A stretch of DNA of 47,370 nucleotides from Pseudo-nitzschia pungens (Eukaryota; Bacillariophyta; Bacillariophyceae; Bacillariales; Bacillariaceae), in NCBI GenBank assembly GCA_037355855.1, contig CM074764.1, positions 5,177,631-5,225,000 on the forward strand, in the 5' to 3' direction. Every line of letters starts with the position of its first letter. Position 1 is the first letter of the stretch. Position numbers and translations under genes: made by a program. Below are positions 10,156-18,074 of the stretch, piece after piece. The notes under the pieces were generated by a model. That model had not been told where the DNA came from and did no database searches. It saw only the letters and a list, made by a program, of their open reading frames with translations.

Positions 10156-10193
10156 ATGTTATAATTATTAATATTTCTTAATAATTATAACAT
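10156..10193 (+). terminator. petD 3' hairpin
   Basis: Perfect 16-bp inverted repeat (10156-10171 with 10178-10193), 6-nt loop, followed by T5. A probable 3' end of petB-petD transcripts. The rest of the 279-bp petD-psbX spacer shows nothing else clear. Confidence 0.7.
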
Positions 10194-10396
10194 TTTTGAT
10201 AAATCAAAAAATTTTAATAGGTTAAAAAATAAAAAACAGATCGGACTCACTATATAAATTAAAAGGTTAACTATAAAATATTACATAGACTTATAAAAAA
10301 TTTTTCTATTTTTTATAAAAACTTGATACAATGTATATTGTAGTTAATTTTACTATTTTTAATTTTATTACTATTAAAAAAAAGGAAATTTTATAA

Positions 10397-10513
10397 ATGA
10401 CACCTTCATTAGCAAATTTTGTATCTAGTTTAGTTGCAGGCGGAGCAGTTGTAATTGTTATCGGCGTTGCATTAGCAATTATTAGTAAAAGTGATAAAGT
10501 TACACGAGCATAA
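10397..10513 (+). CDS. psbX: Photosystem II protein X
   Basis: Small one-helix subunit at the edge of photosystem II. The frame encodes 38 residues starting MTPSLANFVSSLVAGG, with a hydrophobic helix at about 11-29 and a charged tail SKSDKVTRA, as in red-lineage PsbX. AAGGAAA lies upstream as a ribosome-binding site. ycf66 follows on the same strand. Confidence 0.93.
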   Translation: MTPSLANFVSSLVAGGAVVIVIGVALAIISKSDKVTRA

Positions 10514-10592
10514 TAGTCTAAACATTTAGACATATTTGGTTATACTCTTTTTAGTTAATTTTATCTTATGCTCTATTACAAATAAATCTTTT

Positions 10593-10901
10593 ATGATAAA
10601 TGTTAGTTTTGGTCCAAATATTTTCTTAGGTATTATTGTGAGTGTTGGCGTTTTAATTTTATATTCTCTTCGAAATGTTAAACCAGAAATTGCACGTGAT
10701 GAGGATATTTTCTTTTCTACAATGGGTTTCTTATATAGTTGTATTTTAATGGTTCATGGTTGGCGTTTAGATCCAATTCTATTATTTAGTCAAGTATTAA
10801 TTGTTATAACTGTATTAGTTGCAGGTTGGGAAAATATTCGTTTACGTGGTTTAATTGCTAATTTAGCTAAATCAAAGCAGAAGAATAAAAATGAAAGTTA
10901 A
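10593..10901 (+). CDS. ycf66: Ycf66 membrane protein
   Basis: Conserved cyanobacterial/plastid membrane protein of unknown function. I start it at ATG 10593, giving 102 residues beginning MINVSFGPNIFLG; the longer frame from 10536 adds 19 hydrophobic residues that do not look conserved. Three hydrophobic segments alternate with the loops VKPEIARDED and HGWRLDPI, and the tail is lysine-rich. It lies between psbX and psbV, where it may share a transcript. Confidence 0.87.
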   Translation: MINVSFGPNIFLGIIVSVGVLILYSLRNVKPEIARDEDIFFSTMGFLYSCILMVHGWRLDPILLFSQVLIVITVLVAGWENIRLRGLIANLAKSKQKNKNES

Positions 10902-10961
10902 CCATTCATGGAACTTTTTAAAAATCTTGGTTTCAAGTTTGTAAATAATTTTTTTTACCTT

Positions 10962-11453
10962 ATGCTTAGAAAGTATTCACAGATCGTTTCAATGTTATTT
11001 GTTGGTGTTTTTGGATTTTTTGTAACAAATGCATCAGCAATTGATTTAGATGAAGCAACACGAACAGTTGTTCAAGATGGTAGCGGTAAGACAACTGTTT
11101 TAACACCTGAACAAGTAAAACGTGGTAAGCGTTTATTTAATGCAACATGTGGTGCATGTCATATCGGTGGTATTACAAAAACAAACCCGAACGTTGGTTT
11201 AGATCCAGAAGCTTTAAGTTTAGCAACACCTCGTCGTGATAATATTGATGCATTAGTAGACTTCTTAAAAAATCCAACAACATATGATGGATTAGAATCT
11301 ATTGCAGAAGTACACCCAAGTATTAAGAGTGCTGATATCTACCCACGTATGCGTTCTGTAACCGATGAAGATTTAACAGCAATTTCTGGTCATATTTTAT
11401 TACAACCAAAAATTATTACAGAAAAATGGGGTGGTGGAAAAATTTACTTCTAA
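10962..11453 (+). CDS. psbV: Cytochrome c550, extrinsic photosystem II protein
   Basis: Lumenal c-type cytochrome that stabilises the oxygen-evolving centre in cyanobacteria and red-lineage plastids. From ATG 10962 the product has 163 residues. Residues 1-26 form a signal peptide ending ASA, and the mature protein starts IDLDEATRTV. The haem site CGACH is at 63-67. The upstream in-frame ATG at 10908 would put 18 residues before a standard signal peptide, so I prefer 10962. A 14-bp hairpin follows the stop. Confidence 0.97.
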   Translation: MLRKYSQIVSMLFVGVFGFFVTNASAIDLDEATRTVVQDGSGKTTVLTPEQVKRGKRLFNATCGACHIGGITKTNPNVGLDPEALSLATPRRDNIDALVDFLKNPTTYDGLESIAEVHPSIKSADIYPRMRSVTDEDLTAISGHILLQPKIITEKWGGGKIYF

Positions 11454-11462
11454 TTTTTTATC

Positions 11463-11499
11463 GAAAATTTCAAAAAATTTTATTATTTTTGAAATTTTC
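11463..11499 (+). terminator. psbV 3' hairpin
   Basis: Perfect 14-bp inverted repeat (11463-11476 with 11486-11499), 9-nt loop, 10 bp after the psbV stop. Confidence 0.7.
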
Positions 11500-11543
11500 A
11501 CATACTTTCTATTTTACAAAAATTAAAAATATTTCTAGAATAT

Positions 11544-11616
11544 AAGCATGTAGCTCAGGGGATAGAGCATCAGATTCCGATTCTGAAAGTCAAGGGTTCG
11601 ATTCCCTTCATGCTTA
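11544..11616 (+). tRNA. trnR-CCG: tRNA-Arg (CCG)
   Basis: 73-nt cloverleaf. AAGCATG pairs with CATGCTT, the anticodon stem TCAGA/TCTGA encloses TTCCGAT, and the anticodon is CCG. The discriminator is A. Confidence 0.93.
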
Positions 11617-11637
11617 AACTGTGTATTAAAAATAAAT

Positions 11638-11979
11638 GGGGCTGCTTTGGTTTCGACATTTAAATTTTATTAAAATATGAATCAAGCCGAAGTTTATATT
11701 CTTCGAAAAAAAAATATACAACTTTAAAATAACTGCTAAAAATTTAATTTTATCCGTTTCAACTTTTCTAAATTCTATTTGTAAAGTTAATCAAGCAAAT
11801 TCATTACGATTTGCTATGTAATAATTATCTTTCTTTAATCTTTTTTCACTATTACTAGACGTTTTAAGTCCAATAGTTTAGAATAATATAAAACTCTATC
11901 TCGTTCTTTTGAACTATGCTTGTGATAAAAGTAGATTAAAAAGTTTAGATGGACGTGGGTTCAATTCCCATCAGCTCCA
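11638..11979 (+). ncRNA. ssrA: Transfer-messenger RNA (tmRNA)
   Basis: tmRNA rescues stalled ribosomes by acting first as an alanyl-tRNA and then as a short message that adds a degradation tag. The 5' end GGGGCTG pairs with CAGCTCC at the 3' end, next to a T-arm (GGGTTCAATTCCC), and the D-arm-like GGTTTCGACA follows the acceptor. The 342-nt gene is one-piece. A candidate tag frame runs from GCT 11735 to TAA 11819-11821: 28 codons, starting AKNLILS and ending NSLRFAM. Frame choice rests on its length, alanine start and double stop, and needs proof. Confidence 0.93.
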
Positions 11980-11984
11980 TATTT

Positions 11985-12068
11985 GCATTCGTGGCCGAGT
12001 GGTCGAAGGCACCGGACTCATAATCCGTCTTCTTAGGAACATCACTGGTTCAAATCCAGTCGGATGCA
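11985..12068 (+). tRNA. trnI-CAU: tRNA with CAU anticodon, likely tRNA-Ile2
   Basis: 84-nt tRNA. GCATTCG pairs with CGGATGC, anticodon loop CTCATAA (CAT at 12019-12021), T-arm ACTGG/CCAGT. The acceptor GCAT...ATGC and the D-arm starting TGGCCGA resemble plastid tRNA-Ile(CAU), whose C34 is turned to lysidine so that it reads AUA. Unusually, the variable region is 15 nt (12029-12043), as in class II tRNAs. An elongator Met tRNA is the alternative but fits less well. Confidence 0.75.
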
Positions 12069-12152
12069 TTTAAATAATTTAAATATTGTTTTTTTTCAAA
12101 TGTGGTTGTAAACTTATTTATAATAAATAATCAAAGTTAATAATTTAAACTT

Positions 12153-12515
12153 ATGGCTAAATTAAATGTTCAACAAATAGTAAATGGAGTAGAAGCCAAG
12201 TTTCTAAAAGAAGATATTCCACCGGTACAAATTGGAGATAATATTAAAGTTGGTGTTAAAATTATTGAGGGAAATAAAGAACGTGTTCAATTTTACGAAG
12301 GAACAATCATCGCTAAAAAAAATAGTTCAATAAATACAACTATTACTGTTAGAAAAACTTTCCAAGGTATTGGAATTGAACGAATCTTTTTAATTCATTC
12401 ACCTAAAATTGCTTCAATTGAAATTTTACGTTCTTCAAAAGTAAGACGTTCAAAACTATATTACCTAAGAAACTTAAAAGGAAAAGCAAGTCGTCTAAAA
12501 CAAACATTTAAGTAA
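12153..12515 (+). CDS. rpl19: Ribosomal protein L19 (bL19)
   Basis: Large-subunit ribosomal protein at the subunit interface. The 120-residue product has the family pattern IGDNIKVGVKI, then RVQFYEGTIIAKK, then a conserved C-terminal half with RKTFQGIGIERIFLIHSPKI and KVRRSKLYYLR. It lies alone between the CAU tRNA and petF. Confidence 0.97.
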   Translation: MAKLNVQQIVNGVEAKFLKEDIPPVQIGDNIKVGVKIIEGNKERVQFYEGTIIAKKNSSINTTITVRKTFQGIGIERIFLIHSPKIASIEILRSSKVRRSKLYYLRNLKGKASRLKQTFK

Positions 12516-12523
12516 AAAAATTT

Positions 12524-12553
12524 TTCACATTTATTTAATTTAAGTAGTATAAT
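12524..12553 (+). promoter_or_regulatory. Probable petF promoter
   Basis: TTCACA at 12524-12529 and TATAAT at 12548-12553 with an 18-bp spacer, about 80 bp before petF. AAGGAG at 12626-12631 is the ribosome-binding site. Confidence 0.5.
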
Positions 12554-12635
12554 AGAAGATAGTAAAGTAATATCATATCACTATTGTAGTGGAACAATAC
12601 TTTATATATAATTATATTTTAAATTAAGGAGTAAT

Positions 12636-12941
12636 ATGGCAGAATCCACTTACACTGTTGCTGTTAAATCTGAAGAACACGATATTGATACATCATTTCC
12701 TTGTCCTGATGATACTTTCATGTTAGACGCTGCAGAAGAAGTAGGTATTGAATTACCTTATTCATGTCGTGCAGGTGCTTGTTCAACATGTGCTGGTATC
12801 ATTGTTAACGGTACTATGGACCAATCAGAACAAACATTCTTAGATGACACTCAAGTAGAAGAAGGTTTTGTTTTAACTTGTGTTGCAATTCCAAAATCAG
12901 ATTGTGAAGTTTTAGTACACCAAGAAGAAGAATTATTCTAA
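12636..12941 (+). CDS. petF: Plant-type [2Fe-2S] ferredoxin
   Basis: Soluble electron carrier that takes electrons from photosystem I to ferredoxin-NADP reductase and other stromal enzymes. The 101-residue acidic protein has the cluster cysteines Cys44, Cys49, Cys52 (CRAGACSTC) and Cys82. Two further cysteines, 23 and 90, are not ligands. The gene has its own ribosome-binding site and is followed by a 36-bp palindrome. Plastid location is usual in red-lineage algae, though some diatoms have moved the gene to the nucleus. Confidence 0.98.
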   Translation: MAESTYTVAVKSEEHDIDTSFPCPDDTFMLDAAEEVGIELPYSCRAGACSTCAGIIVNGTMDQSEQTFLDDTQVEEGFVLTCVAIPKSDCEVLVHQEEELF

Positions 12942-12972
12942 TTGGTTTAAATATTCACTTTTTAAAACTAAT

Positions 12973-13008
12973 TTCTAAATTTATATAAATATTTATATAA
13001 ATTTAGAA
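12973..13008 (+). terminator. petF 3' palindrome
   Basis: Perfect 36-bp palindrome (12973-12990 with 12991-13008, no spacer), followed by TTTTATT after one base. As a hairpin it gives about 16 pairs and a 4-nt loop. Confidence 0.7.
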
Positions 13009-13042
13009 TTTTATTAAAATAACAAATATTTAATTTAACATA

Positions 13043-13071
13043 TTGACATTTGATTCATTTTTCTATATATT
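13043..13071 (+). promoter_or_regulatory. Promoter for trnV-trnR
   Basis: TTGACA at 13043-13048 and TATATT at 13066-13071 with a 17-bp spacer, 25 bp before trnV. Confidence 0.65.
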
Positions 13072-13096
13072 ATCATTATAGTTATAGAATATAAAT

Positions 13097-13168
13097 GGGT
13101 GATTAACTCAGCGGTAGAGTGTCTGCCTTACAAGCAGAAGGTCACAGGTTCAAATCCTGTATCACCCA
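13097..13168 (+). tRNA. trnV-UAC: tRNA-Val (UAC)
   Basis: 72-nt cloverleaf. GGGTGAT pairs with ATCACCC, the anticodon loop CTTACAA gives TAC, and the T-arm has GGTTCAAATC. trnR-UCU follows after 12 bp and is probably co-transcribed. Confidence 0.96.
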
Positions 13169-13180
13169 TATTAAAAGAAA

Positions 13181-13253
13181 GGGCCTATCGTCTAATGGAT
13201 TAGGACAGAAAACTTCTAATTTTCCAATGTAGGTTCGATTCCTACTGGGCCTA
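13181..13253 (+). tRNA. trnR-UCU: tRNA-Arg (UCU)
   Basis: 73-nt cloverleaf. GGGCCTA pairs with TGGGCCT using two G-U pairs. The anticodon stem GAAAA/TTTTC encloses CTTCTAA, giving TCT. The discriminator is A. Confidence 0.94.
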
Positions 13254-13378
13254 ATCAGTAACTATTAGAAAAAATAGTAGATCAGTACTATCGTAAGTAA
13301 ATATCGAATTATTATTATTGCGATTTTGATTAAATCTAAATAATTTGCCAGACTAAAATATTAATAAATAATTTAGTA

Positions 13379-13407
13379 TTGACAAATTATTGATAATAAA
13401 ATATAAT
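13379..13407 (+). promoter_or_regulatory. Consensus promoter before trnT
   Basis: TTGACA at 13379-13384 and TATAAT at 13402-13407 with exactly 17 bp between: a full match to the bacterial sigma70 consensus. It is about 100 bp before trnT-UGU, the only plus-strand gene it could serve. Confidence 0.7.
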
Positions 13408-13509
13408 CTGTATAAATAGAAGATAATGATTACCTTTAAAAAGTAAAAAGTTTTAAAGAAATATAATCGTTAGTTTTGAATTAAAATCAAATTAACCAAA
13501 CTAATCTAT

Positions 13510-13581
13510 GCTGGTGTAGCTCAATGGTAGAGCAACGGTTTTGTAATCCGTAGGTTGGGGGTTCAAATCCCTTCACTAGCT
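13510..13581 (+). tRNA. trnT-UGU: tRNA-Thr (UGU)
   Basis: 72-nt cloverleaf. GCTGGTG pairs with CACTAGC, the anticodon loop TTTGTAA gives TGT, and the T-arm has GGTTCAAATC. The discriminator is T. Confidence 0.95.
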
Positions 13582-13702
13582 TTTTCAAAAATAAATATAA
13601 TTAAAAAATATAATGCCTATAAATTTCTATGATAGTTATCTATTATTTCTTAAATAACTAAATGTAAATATAAAGGTTTCCTCAATTTATGAATTCCTAT
13701 TA

Positions 13703-13751
13703 AAGTTTAGAAAAATAGTCAAAATTCAAATATGATAATTTTCCTAAACTT
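13703..13751 (-). terminator. petG 3' stem-loop
   Basis: AAGTTTAG (13703-13710) pairs with CTAAACTT (13744-13751), with five more pairs inside after one mismatch. It lies 40 bp beyond the petG stop, between convergent trnT and petG. Confidence 0.45.
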
Positions 13752-13791
13752 CAATAATTTGCAAATTTTTAAAAATATTTGAAGTCTAAAC

Positions 13792-13899
13792 TTAAAATTG
13801 ACTTCCGCGGCGATATTGTAAAAATGCTGCAACAAAAAGACCAATCGCTGTAACTGTGATCATTCCTAAAACTATTCCAGATAATAAAGGTTCTACCAT
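13792..13899 (-). CDS. petG: Cytochrome b6f subunit V
   Basis: Small single-helix subunit needed for assembly of cytochrome b6f. The frame encodes 35 residues beginning [13 protein letters not shown] and ending LQYRRGSQF, the PetG signature. It lies 91 bp downstream of psbK on the same strand. Confidence 0.95.
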   Translation of the reverse strand: MVEPLLSGIVLGMITVTAIGLFVAAFLQYRRGSQF

Positions 13900-13990
13900 A
13901 ATATTTGTATTTTTATTATAAATGTACGTATATCTACTTTCAGAATAGTATTATACAATGATTTACCTAATTTATAAGCTTAAAATTAAA

Positions 13991-14125
13991 TTATCTGAAA
14001 CCAATCGCTGCTTGCCATACAAAGGCTAGTAGTAAGAAGAAAACTGGAATAACTGGTAAAACGTCGACAATTGGACTAAAAAGAACGTATGCTTCGGGTA
14101 AACGAGATAATAATAAAGTTTCCAT
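13991..14125 (-). CDS. psbK: Photosystem II protein K
   Basis: Small photosystem II subunit near CP43. The 44-residue product has a short cleaved N-terminus before [20 protein letters not shown], the family core, and ends [10 protein letters not shown]. It is divergent from psbD. Confidence 0.95.
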   Translation of the reverse strand: METLLLSRLPEAYVLFSPIVDVLPVIPVFFLLLAFVWQAAIGFR

Positions 14126-14447
14126 AAATAATAATATATCTTTAAAGTTTTTTTAAGGCTAATTAATAATATTAGATTTAATATTAATGATTTTACTATA
14201 AAATCAAATAAATTTTCATTTATATTGGTAGTTAATTTTCTAAACGCTTCCAATAAAATTTTTTATTTTTAAAACAAATCAATCTTACAATTAAAAAGTA
14301 ATAATTATTCTAAGAGTTAAATAAAATAATTTTGTTGAGTTTTTATATTTTTAAGGTATAATAATAATTTAAGGTTAAAGAGTTTAGGATAAAAACCTTA
14401 ATTAAGTGTTTATTCTTTCAATAATTAAATTAAAGGATTATTAAAAT
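14126..14447. other. psbK/psbD divergent spacer
   Basis: 322 bp without a gene. The psbD side has a clear promoter (14335-14362). The psbK side shows no convincing minus-strand promoter, only AT-rich sequence. Confidence 0.5.
14335..14362 (+). promoter_or_regulatory. psbD promoter
   Basis: TTGAGT at 14335-14340 and TATAAT at 14357-14362 with a 16-bp spacer, about 85 bp before the psbD start. AAAGGA just before the ATG is the ribosome-binding site. Confidence 0.6.
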
Positions 14448-15503
14448 ATGACCATTGCTATTGGGCAAAACCAAGAACGTGGCTTATTTGACTTGGTCGA
14501 TGATTGGTTAAAAAAAGATCGATTTGTATTCGTTGGTTGGTCAGGTTTATTATTATTCCCTACTGCATATTTAGCAGCTGGTGGATGGTTAACAGGTACA
14601 ACATTTGTAACATCATGGTACACACACGGTTTAGCAAGTTCATACCTTGAAGGTTGTAACTTCTTAACAGCAGCAGTATCAACACCTGCAAACAGTATGG
14701 GTCACTCATTATTATTATTATGGGGTCCAGAAGCACAAGGTGATTTCACTCGTTGGTGTCAAATTGGTGGTTTATGGACATTCGTAGCTTTACACGGTTC
14801 GTTTGGTCTTATTGGATTCTGTTTACGTCAATTTGAAATTGCTCGTTTAGTTGGTATTCGTCCATATAACGCGATTGCTTTCTCGGGTCCGATTGCTGTA
14901 TTCGTTTCAGTATTCTTATTATACCCATTAGGACAAGCAAGCTGGTTCTTCGCACCAAGTTTTGGTGTAGCAGCAATTTTCCGTTTCTTATTATTCTTAC
15001 AAGGTTTCCATAACTGGACACTAAACCCATTCCACATGATGGGTGTTGCTGGAATTTTAGGTGGTGCATTATTATGTGCAATCCACGGTGCAACAGTAGA
15101 AAATACATTATTTGAAGATGGTGATGCAGCAAACACATTCCGTGCCTTCACACCAACTCAATCAGAAGAAACTTATTCAATGGTTACTGCTAACCGTTTC
15201 TGGTCACAAATTTTCGGTGTGGCATTCTCAAACAAACGTTGGTTACACTTCTTCATGTTATTCGTACCTGTAACAGGTATGTGGACTAGTGCAATCGGTA
15301 TCGTTGGTTTAGCATTAAACTTACGTGCATACGATTTTGTTTCACAAGAATTACGTGCAGCAGAAGATCCAGAATTCGAAACGTTCTATACAAAAAATAT
15401 TTTATTAAACGAAGGTATTCGTTCGTGGATGGCTGCGCAAGATCAACCACATGAAAACTTTGTATTCCCTGAGGAGGTATTACCACGTGGAAACGCCCTT
15501 TAA
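14448..15503 (+). CDS. psbD: Photosystem II D2 protein
   Basis: Reaction-centre subunit of photosystem II; with D1 it binds P680, pheophytin, quinone QA and the non-haem iron. The product is 351 residues, the normal length. Conserved blocks include the [20 protein letters not shown] helix region, [20 protein letters not shown] with a chlorophyll histidine, and the C-terminus [11 protein letters not shown]. It overlaps psbC by 17 bp, the arrangement known from cyanobacteria and plastids. Confidence 0.99.
   Translation: MTIAIGQNQERGLFDLVDDWLKKDRFVFVGWSGLLLFPTAYLAAGGWLTGTTFVTSWYTHGLASSYLEGCNFLTAAVSTPANSMGHSLLLLWGPEAQGDFTRWCQIGGLWTFVALHGSFGLIGFCLRQFEIARLVGIRPYNAIAFSGPIAVFVSVFLLYPLGQASWFFAPSFGVAAIFRFLLFLQGFHNWTLNPFHMMGVAGILGGALLCAIHGATVENTLFEDGDAANTFRAFTPTQSEETYSMVTANRFWSQIFGVAFSNKRWLHFFMLFVPVTGMWTSAIGIVGLALNLRAYDFVSQELRAAEDPEFETFYTKNILLNEGIRSWMAAQDQPHENFVFPEEVLPRGNAL
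15471..15478 (+). promoter_or_regulatory. psbC ribosome-binding site inside psbD
   Basis: GAGGAGGT lies eight bases before GTG 15487, inside the last codons of psbD. This near-perfect Shine-Dalgarno sequence supports the GTG start of psbC over the ATG at 15451, which has none. Confidence 0.8.
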
Positions 15504-16866
15504 TAGTAGTATAGCAGGTCGCGACATTGAGTCTACAGGCTTTGCTTGGTGGAGTGGAAATGCTCGTTTAATCAATGTTTCAGGTAAATTATTAGGTGCA
15601 CACGTAGCACACGCTGGTTTAATGGTATTTTGGGCCGGTGCAATGATTTTATTTGAAGTTTCACATTTCGTACCAGAAAAACCTTTATATGAACAAGGTT
15701 TCATTTGTATGCAACATTTAGCTACATTAGGTTACGGAATTGGACCAGGTGGTGAAATCACTACAACTGTTCCATACTTCGCAGTTGGTGTAATTCACTT
15801 AATTTCATCAGCAGTATTAGGTTTTGGTGGTATCTACCACTCATTATTAGGACCAGATACATTAGAAGAATCATTCCCATTCTTTGGTTATGATTGGCGT
15901 GATAAAAATAAAATGACAACAATTTTAGGTATTCACTTATGTCTTTTAGGTTGTGGTTCATTCTTATTAGTTGCTAAAGCAATGTACATCGGTGGTGTAT
16001 ATGATACTTGGGCTCCAGGTGGTGGTGACGTTCGTTACATTACAACACCAACATTAAATCCAATTGTTATTTTCGGTTACGTTTTCCGTTCACCATTTGG
16101 TGGTGACGGCTGGGTTGTTTCTGTAAATAATATGGAAGATATTATTGGTGGTCACATTTGGGTTGGTGTTTTATGTATTACTGGTGGTATCTGGCATATT
16201 TTCACAAAACCATTTGCTTGGGCACGTCGTGCTTTCGTATGGTCAGGTGAAGCTTACTTATCATACAGTTTAGCTGCAATTTCTCTTATGGGTTGGACAG
16301 CTGCTTTATACGCTTGGTATAACAATACAGCATACCCAAGTGAACTTTACGGTCCAACAGGTCCAGAAGCATCACAATCACAAGCATTTACATTCTTAGT
16401 TCGTGACCAACGATTAGGTGCAAATGTTTCATCTGCTCAAGGTCCAACAGGTTTAGGTAAATACTTAATGCGTTCACCAAGTGGAGAGATTATCTTCGGT
16501 GGTGAAACAATGCGTTTCTGGGATTTACGTGCACCATGGGTTGAGCCATTACGTGGTCCAAACGGTTTAGATATCAACAAAATTAAAAATGATATTCAAC
16601 CATGGCAAGAACGTCGTGCAGCTGAATACATGACACATGCTCCATTAGGGTCACTTAATTCAGTAGGTGGTGTAGCTACAGAAATTAACTCAGTTAACTA
16701 TGTATCTCCACGTTCATGGTTATGTTGTTCACACTTCGTATTAGCATTCTTCTTCCTAGTAGGTCACTGGTGGCACTCAGGTCGTGCTCGTGCAGCAGCA
16801 GCTGGTTTCGAAAAAGGTATTAACCGTGCAAACGAACCAGTATTATCAATGCGTCCTATTGATTAA
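15487..16866 (+). CDS. psbC: Photosystem II CP43 antenna protein
   Basis: Inner antenna protein of photosystem II that binds chlorophyll a and gives a ligand to the Mn cluster. From GTG 15487 the product is 459 residues. The ATG at 15451 would give 471, but the strong Shine-Dalgarno sequence at 15471-15478 favours GTG. The lumenal loop with [14 protein letters not shown] (which includes the Mn-ligand glutamate) is present, and the protein ends VLSMRPID. Translation may be coupled to psbD. Confidence 0.97.
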   Translation: METPFNSSIAGRDIESTGFAWWSGNARLINVSGKLLGAHVAHAGLMVFWAGAMILFEVSHFVPEKPLYEQGFICMQHLATLGYGIGPGGEITTTVPYFAVGVIHLISSAVLGFGGIYHSLLGPDTLEESFPFFGYDWRDKNKMTTILGIHLCLLGCGSFLLVAKAMYIGGVYDTWAPGGGDVRYITTPTLNPIVIFGYVFRSPFGGDGWVVSVNNMEDIIGGHIWVGVLCITGGIWHIFTKPFAWARRAFVWSGEAYLSYSLAAISLMGWTAALYAWYNNTAYPSELYGPTGPEASQSQAFTFLVRDQRLGANVSSAQGPTGLGKYLMRSPSGEIIFGGETMRFWDLRAPWVEPLRGPNGLDINKIKNDIQPWQERRAAEYMTHAPLGSLNSVGGVATEINSVNYVSPRSWLCCSHFVLAFFFLVGHWWHSGRARAAAAGFEKGINRANEPVLSMRPID

Positions 16867-16886
16867 TTCTTATTATTCAACTACCT

Positions 16887-16919
16887 TTGAAAGTTTTCTA
16901 TTTTATAGAAAACTTTCAA
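16887..16919 (+). terminator. psbC 3' hairpin
   Basis: Perfect 14-bp inverted repeat (16887-16900 with 16906-16919), 5-nt loop, 20 bp beyond the psbC stop. The remaining spacer to trnF is AT-rich with nothing else clear. Confidence 0.72.
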
Positions 16920-17079
16920 TTTATAAAAAATTTTGAAATTACATGGAATAAATAATTTAATCTTTTTATACTAACTATTTTTAAATTATTGATTTTTAAT
17001 ACTATTTTTAAAAAGTTTTATTATAAATGTTAAACAATAAACATAATATATATAGGAAGCTATAAAGTTAAGAATAGTT

Positions 17080-17152
17080 TGCCCGGGAGCGGATTCGAAC
17101 CACTGACACACGGATCTTCAATCCATTGCTCTACCAACTGAGCTACCCGGGC
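17080..17152 (-). tRNA. trnF-GAA: tRNA-Phe (GAA)
   Basis: 73-nt cloverleaf on the minus strand. GCCCGGG pairs with CCCGGGC, anticodon GAA, standard D- and T-arms, discriminator A. It lies downstream of rps2 on the same strand and convergent to psbC. Confidence 0.97.
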
Positions 17153-17242
17153 ATATTGTTTATGTTTAACTATATTATAATTATATCAAAAAGCTAGAAT
17201 AATAACAAGAGGAAATATTGTTGATATGTTTAAATTTTTTGA

Positions 17243-17278
17243 AAATGAATCAAAGTAATCAATTTATTTGATTCATTT
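17243..17278 (-). terminator. rps2 3' hairpin, end of rpo operon
   Basis: Perfect 12-bp inverted repeat (17243-17254 with 17267-17278), 12-nt loop, about 50 bp beyond the rps2 stop. A probable 3' end of the rpoB-rpoC1-rpoC2-rps2 transcript. Confidence 0.65.
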
Positions 17279-17330
17279 CCAAAAATTCTAGTCCTAATGT
17301 TAACGTATAAACAGCTTTTTTGAACAATTT

Positions 17331-18014
17331 TTATTTTGTTTGTCCCTTGATAATACTATCTGTTAATAAAGTTAAAATTAGTTTAATTGAACGGACTGCA
17401 TCATCATTACCTGGAATTGGAATATCCACTAAATCGGGATCACAGTTTGTATCTAAAATTGAAACAACTGGAATTCCTAATTTACGACATTCTGCAATAG
17501 CAGTAATCTCACGTCGTTGATCAATAACAATAACAACATCAGGTAAACTTGTCATAGATTTAATTCCATCTAAGTATTTACGTAATTTTGCTAATTCTTT
17601 ACGACGTAATGCTCCTTCTTTTTTTGTTAATAATTCAAAGGTTCCATCAGATTCTTGTTTTTCTAAATCTTTTAATTTTTCAATCCGTTCTTTCATTGTT
17701 GACCAATTTGTAAGCATACCACCTAACCAACGGTGATTAACATAATATGAATTAGAGCGGTTTGCTTCTTGTGCAATTAATGTTGTTGCTTGACGTTTAG
17801 TACCAACAAATAAAACTTTTTGGTTTTTACTAGCAGCAACTTCTAGATATCTCATTGCTTTTTTTAATAAAGTTGCAGATTGAACTAAATCTAGAATATG
17901 AATATTATTTACTTCACTGTAAATATATGGGAACATTTTTGGATTCCAACGATGAGCTTTATGACCAAAATGAACACCTGCTTCTAATAACTGTGCTAAA
18001 CTGATATCAGACAT
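17331..18014 (-). CDS. rps2: Ribosomal protein S2 (uS2)
   Basis: Small-subunit ribosomal protein. The 227-residue product matches the family along its length: [19 protein letters not shown] near the start, [19 protein letters not shown], and [12 protein letters not shown]. It is the last gene of the rpo operon, 60 bp after rpoC2, as in cyanobacteria and other red-lineage plastids. Confidence 0.98.
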   Translation of the reverse strand: MSDISLAQLLEAGVHFGHKAHRWNPKMFPYIYSEVNNIHILDLVQSATLLKKAMRYLEVAASKNQKVLFVGTKRQATTLIAQEANRSNSYYVNHRWLGGMLTNWSTMKERIEKLKDLEKQESDGTFELLTKKEGALRRKELAKLRKYLDGIKSMTSLPDVVIVIDQRREITAIAECRKLGIPVVSILDTNCDPDLVDIPIPGNDDAVRSIKLILTLLTDSIIKGQTK

Positions 18015-18074
18015 AATTTTTTTAAATTACTTATTTATAATGTGGACAAATTTCTAAAAAAATATTATCAAATA

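Noticed and set aside
14809..15151. Minus-strand open frames of over 100 codons inside psbD
   Set aside because: Shadow frames of a highly biased gene; no family match, no ribosome-binding site, full overlap with psbD.
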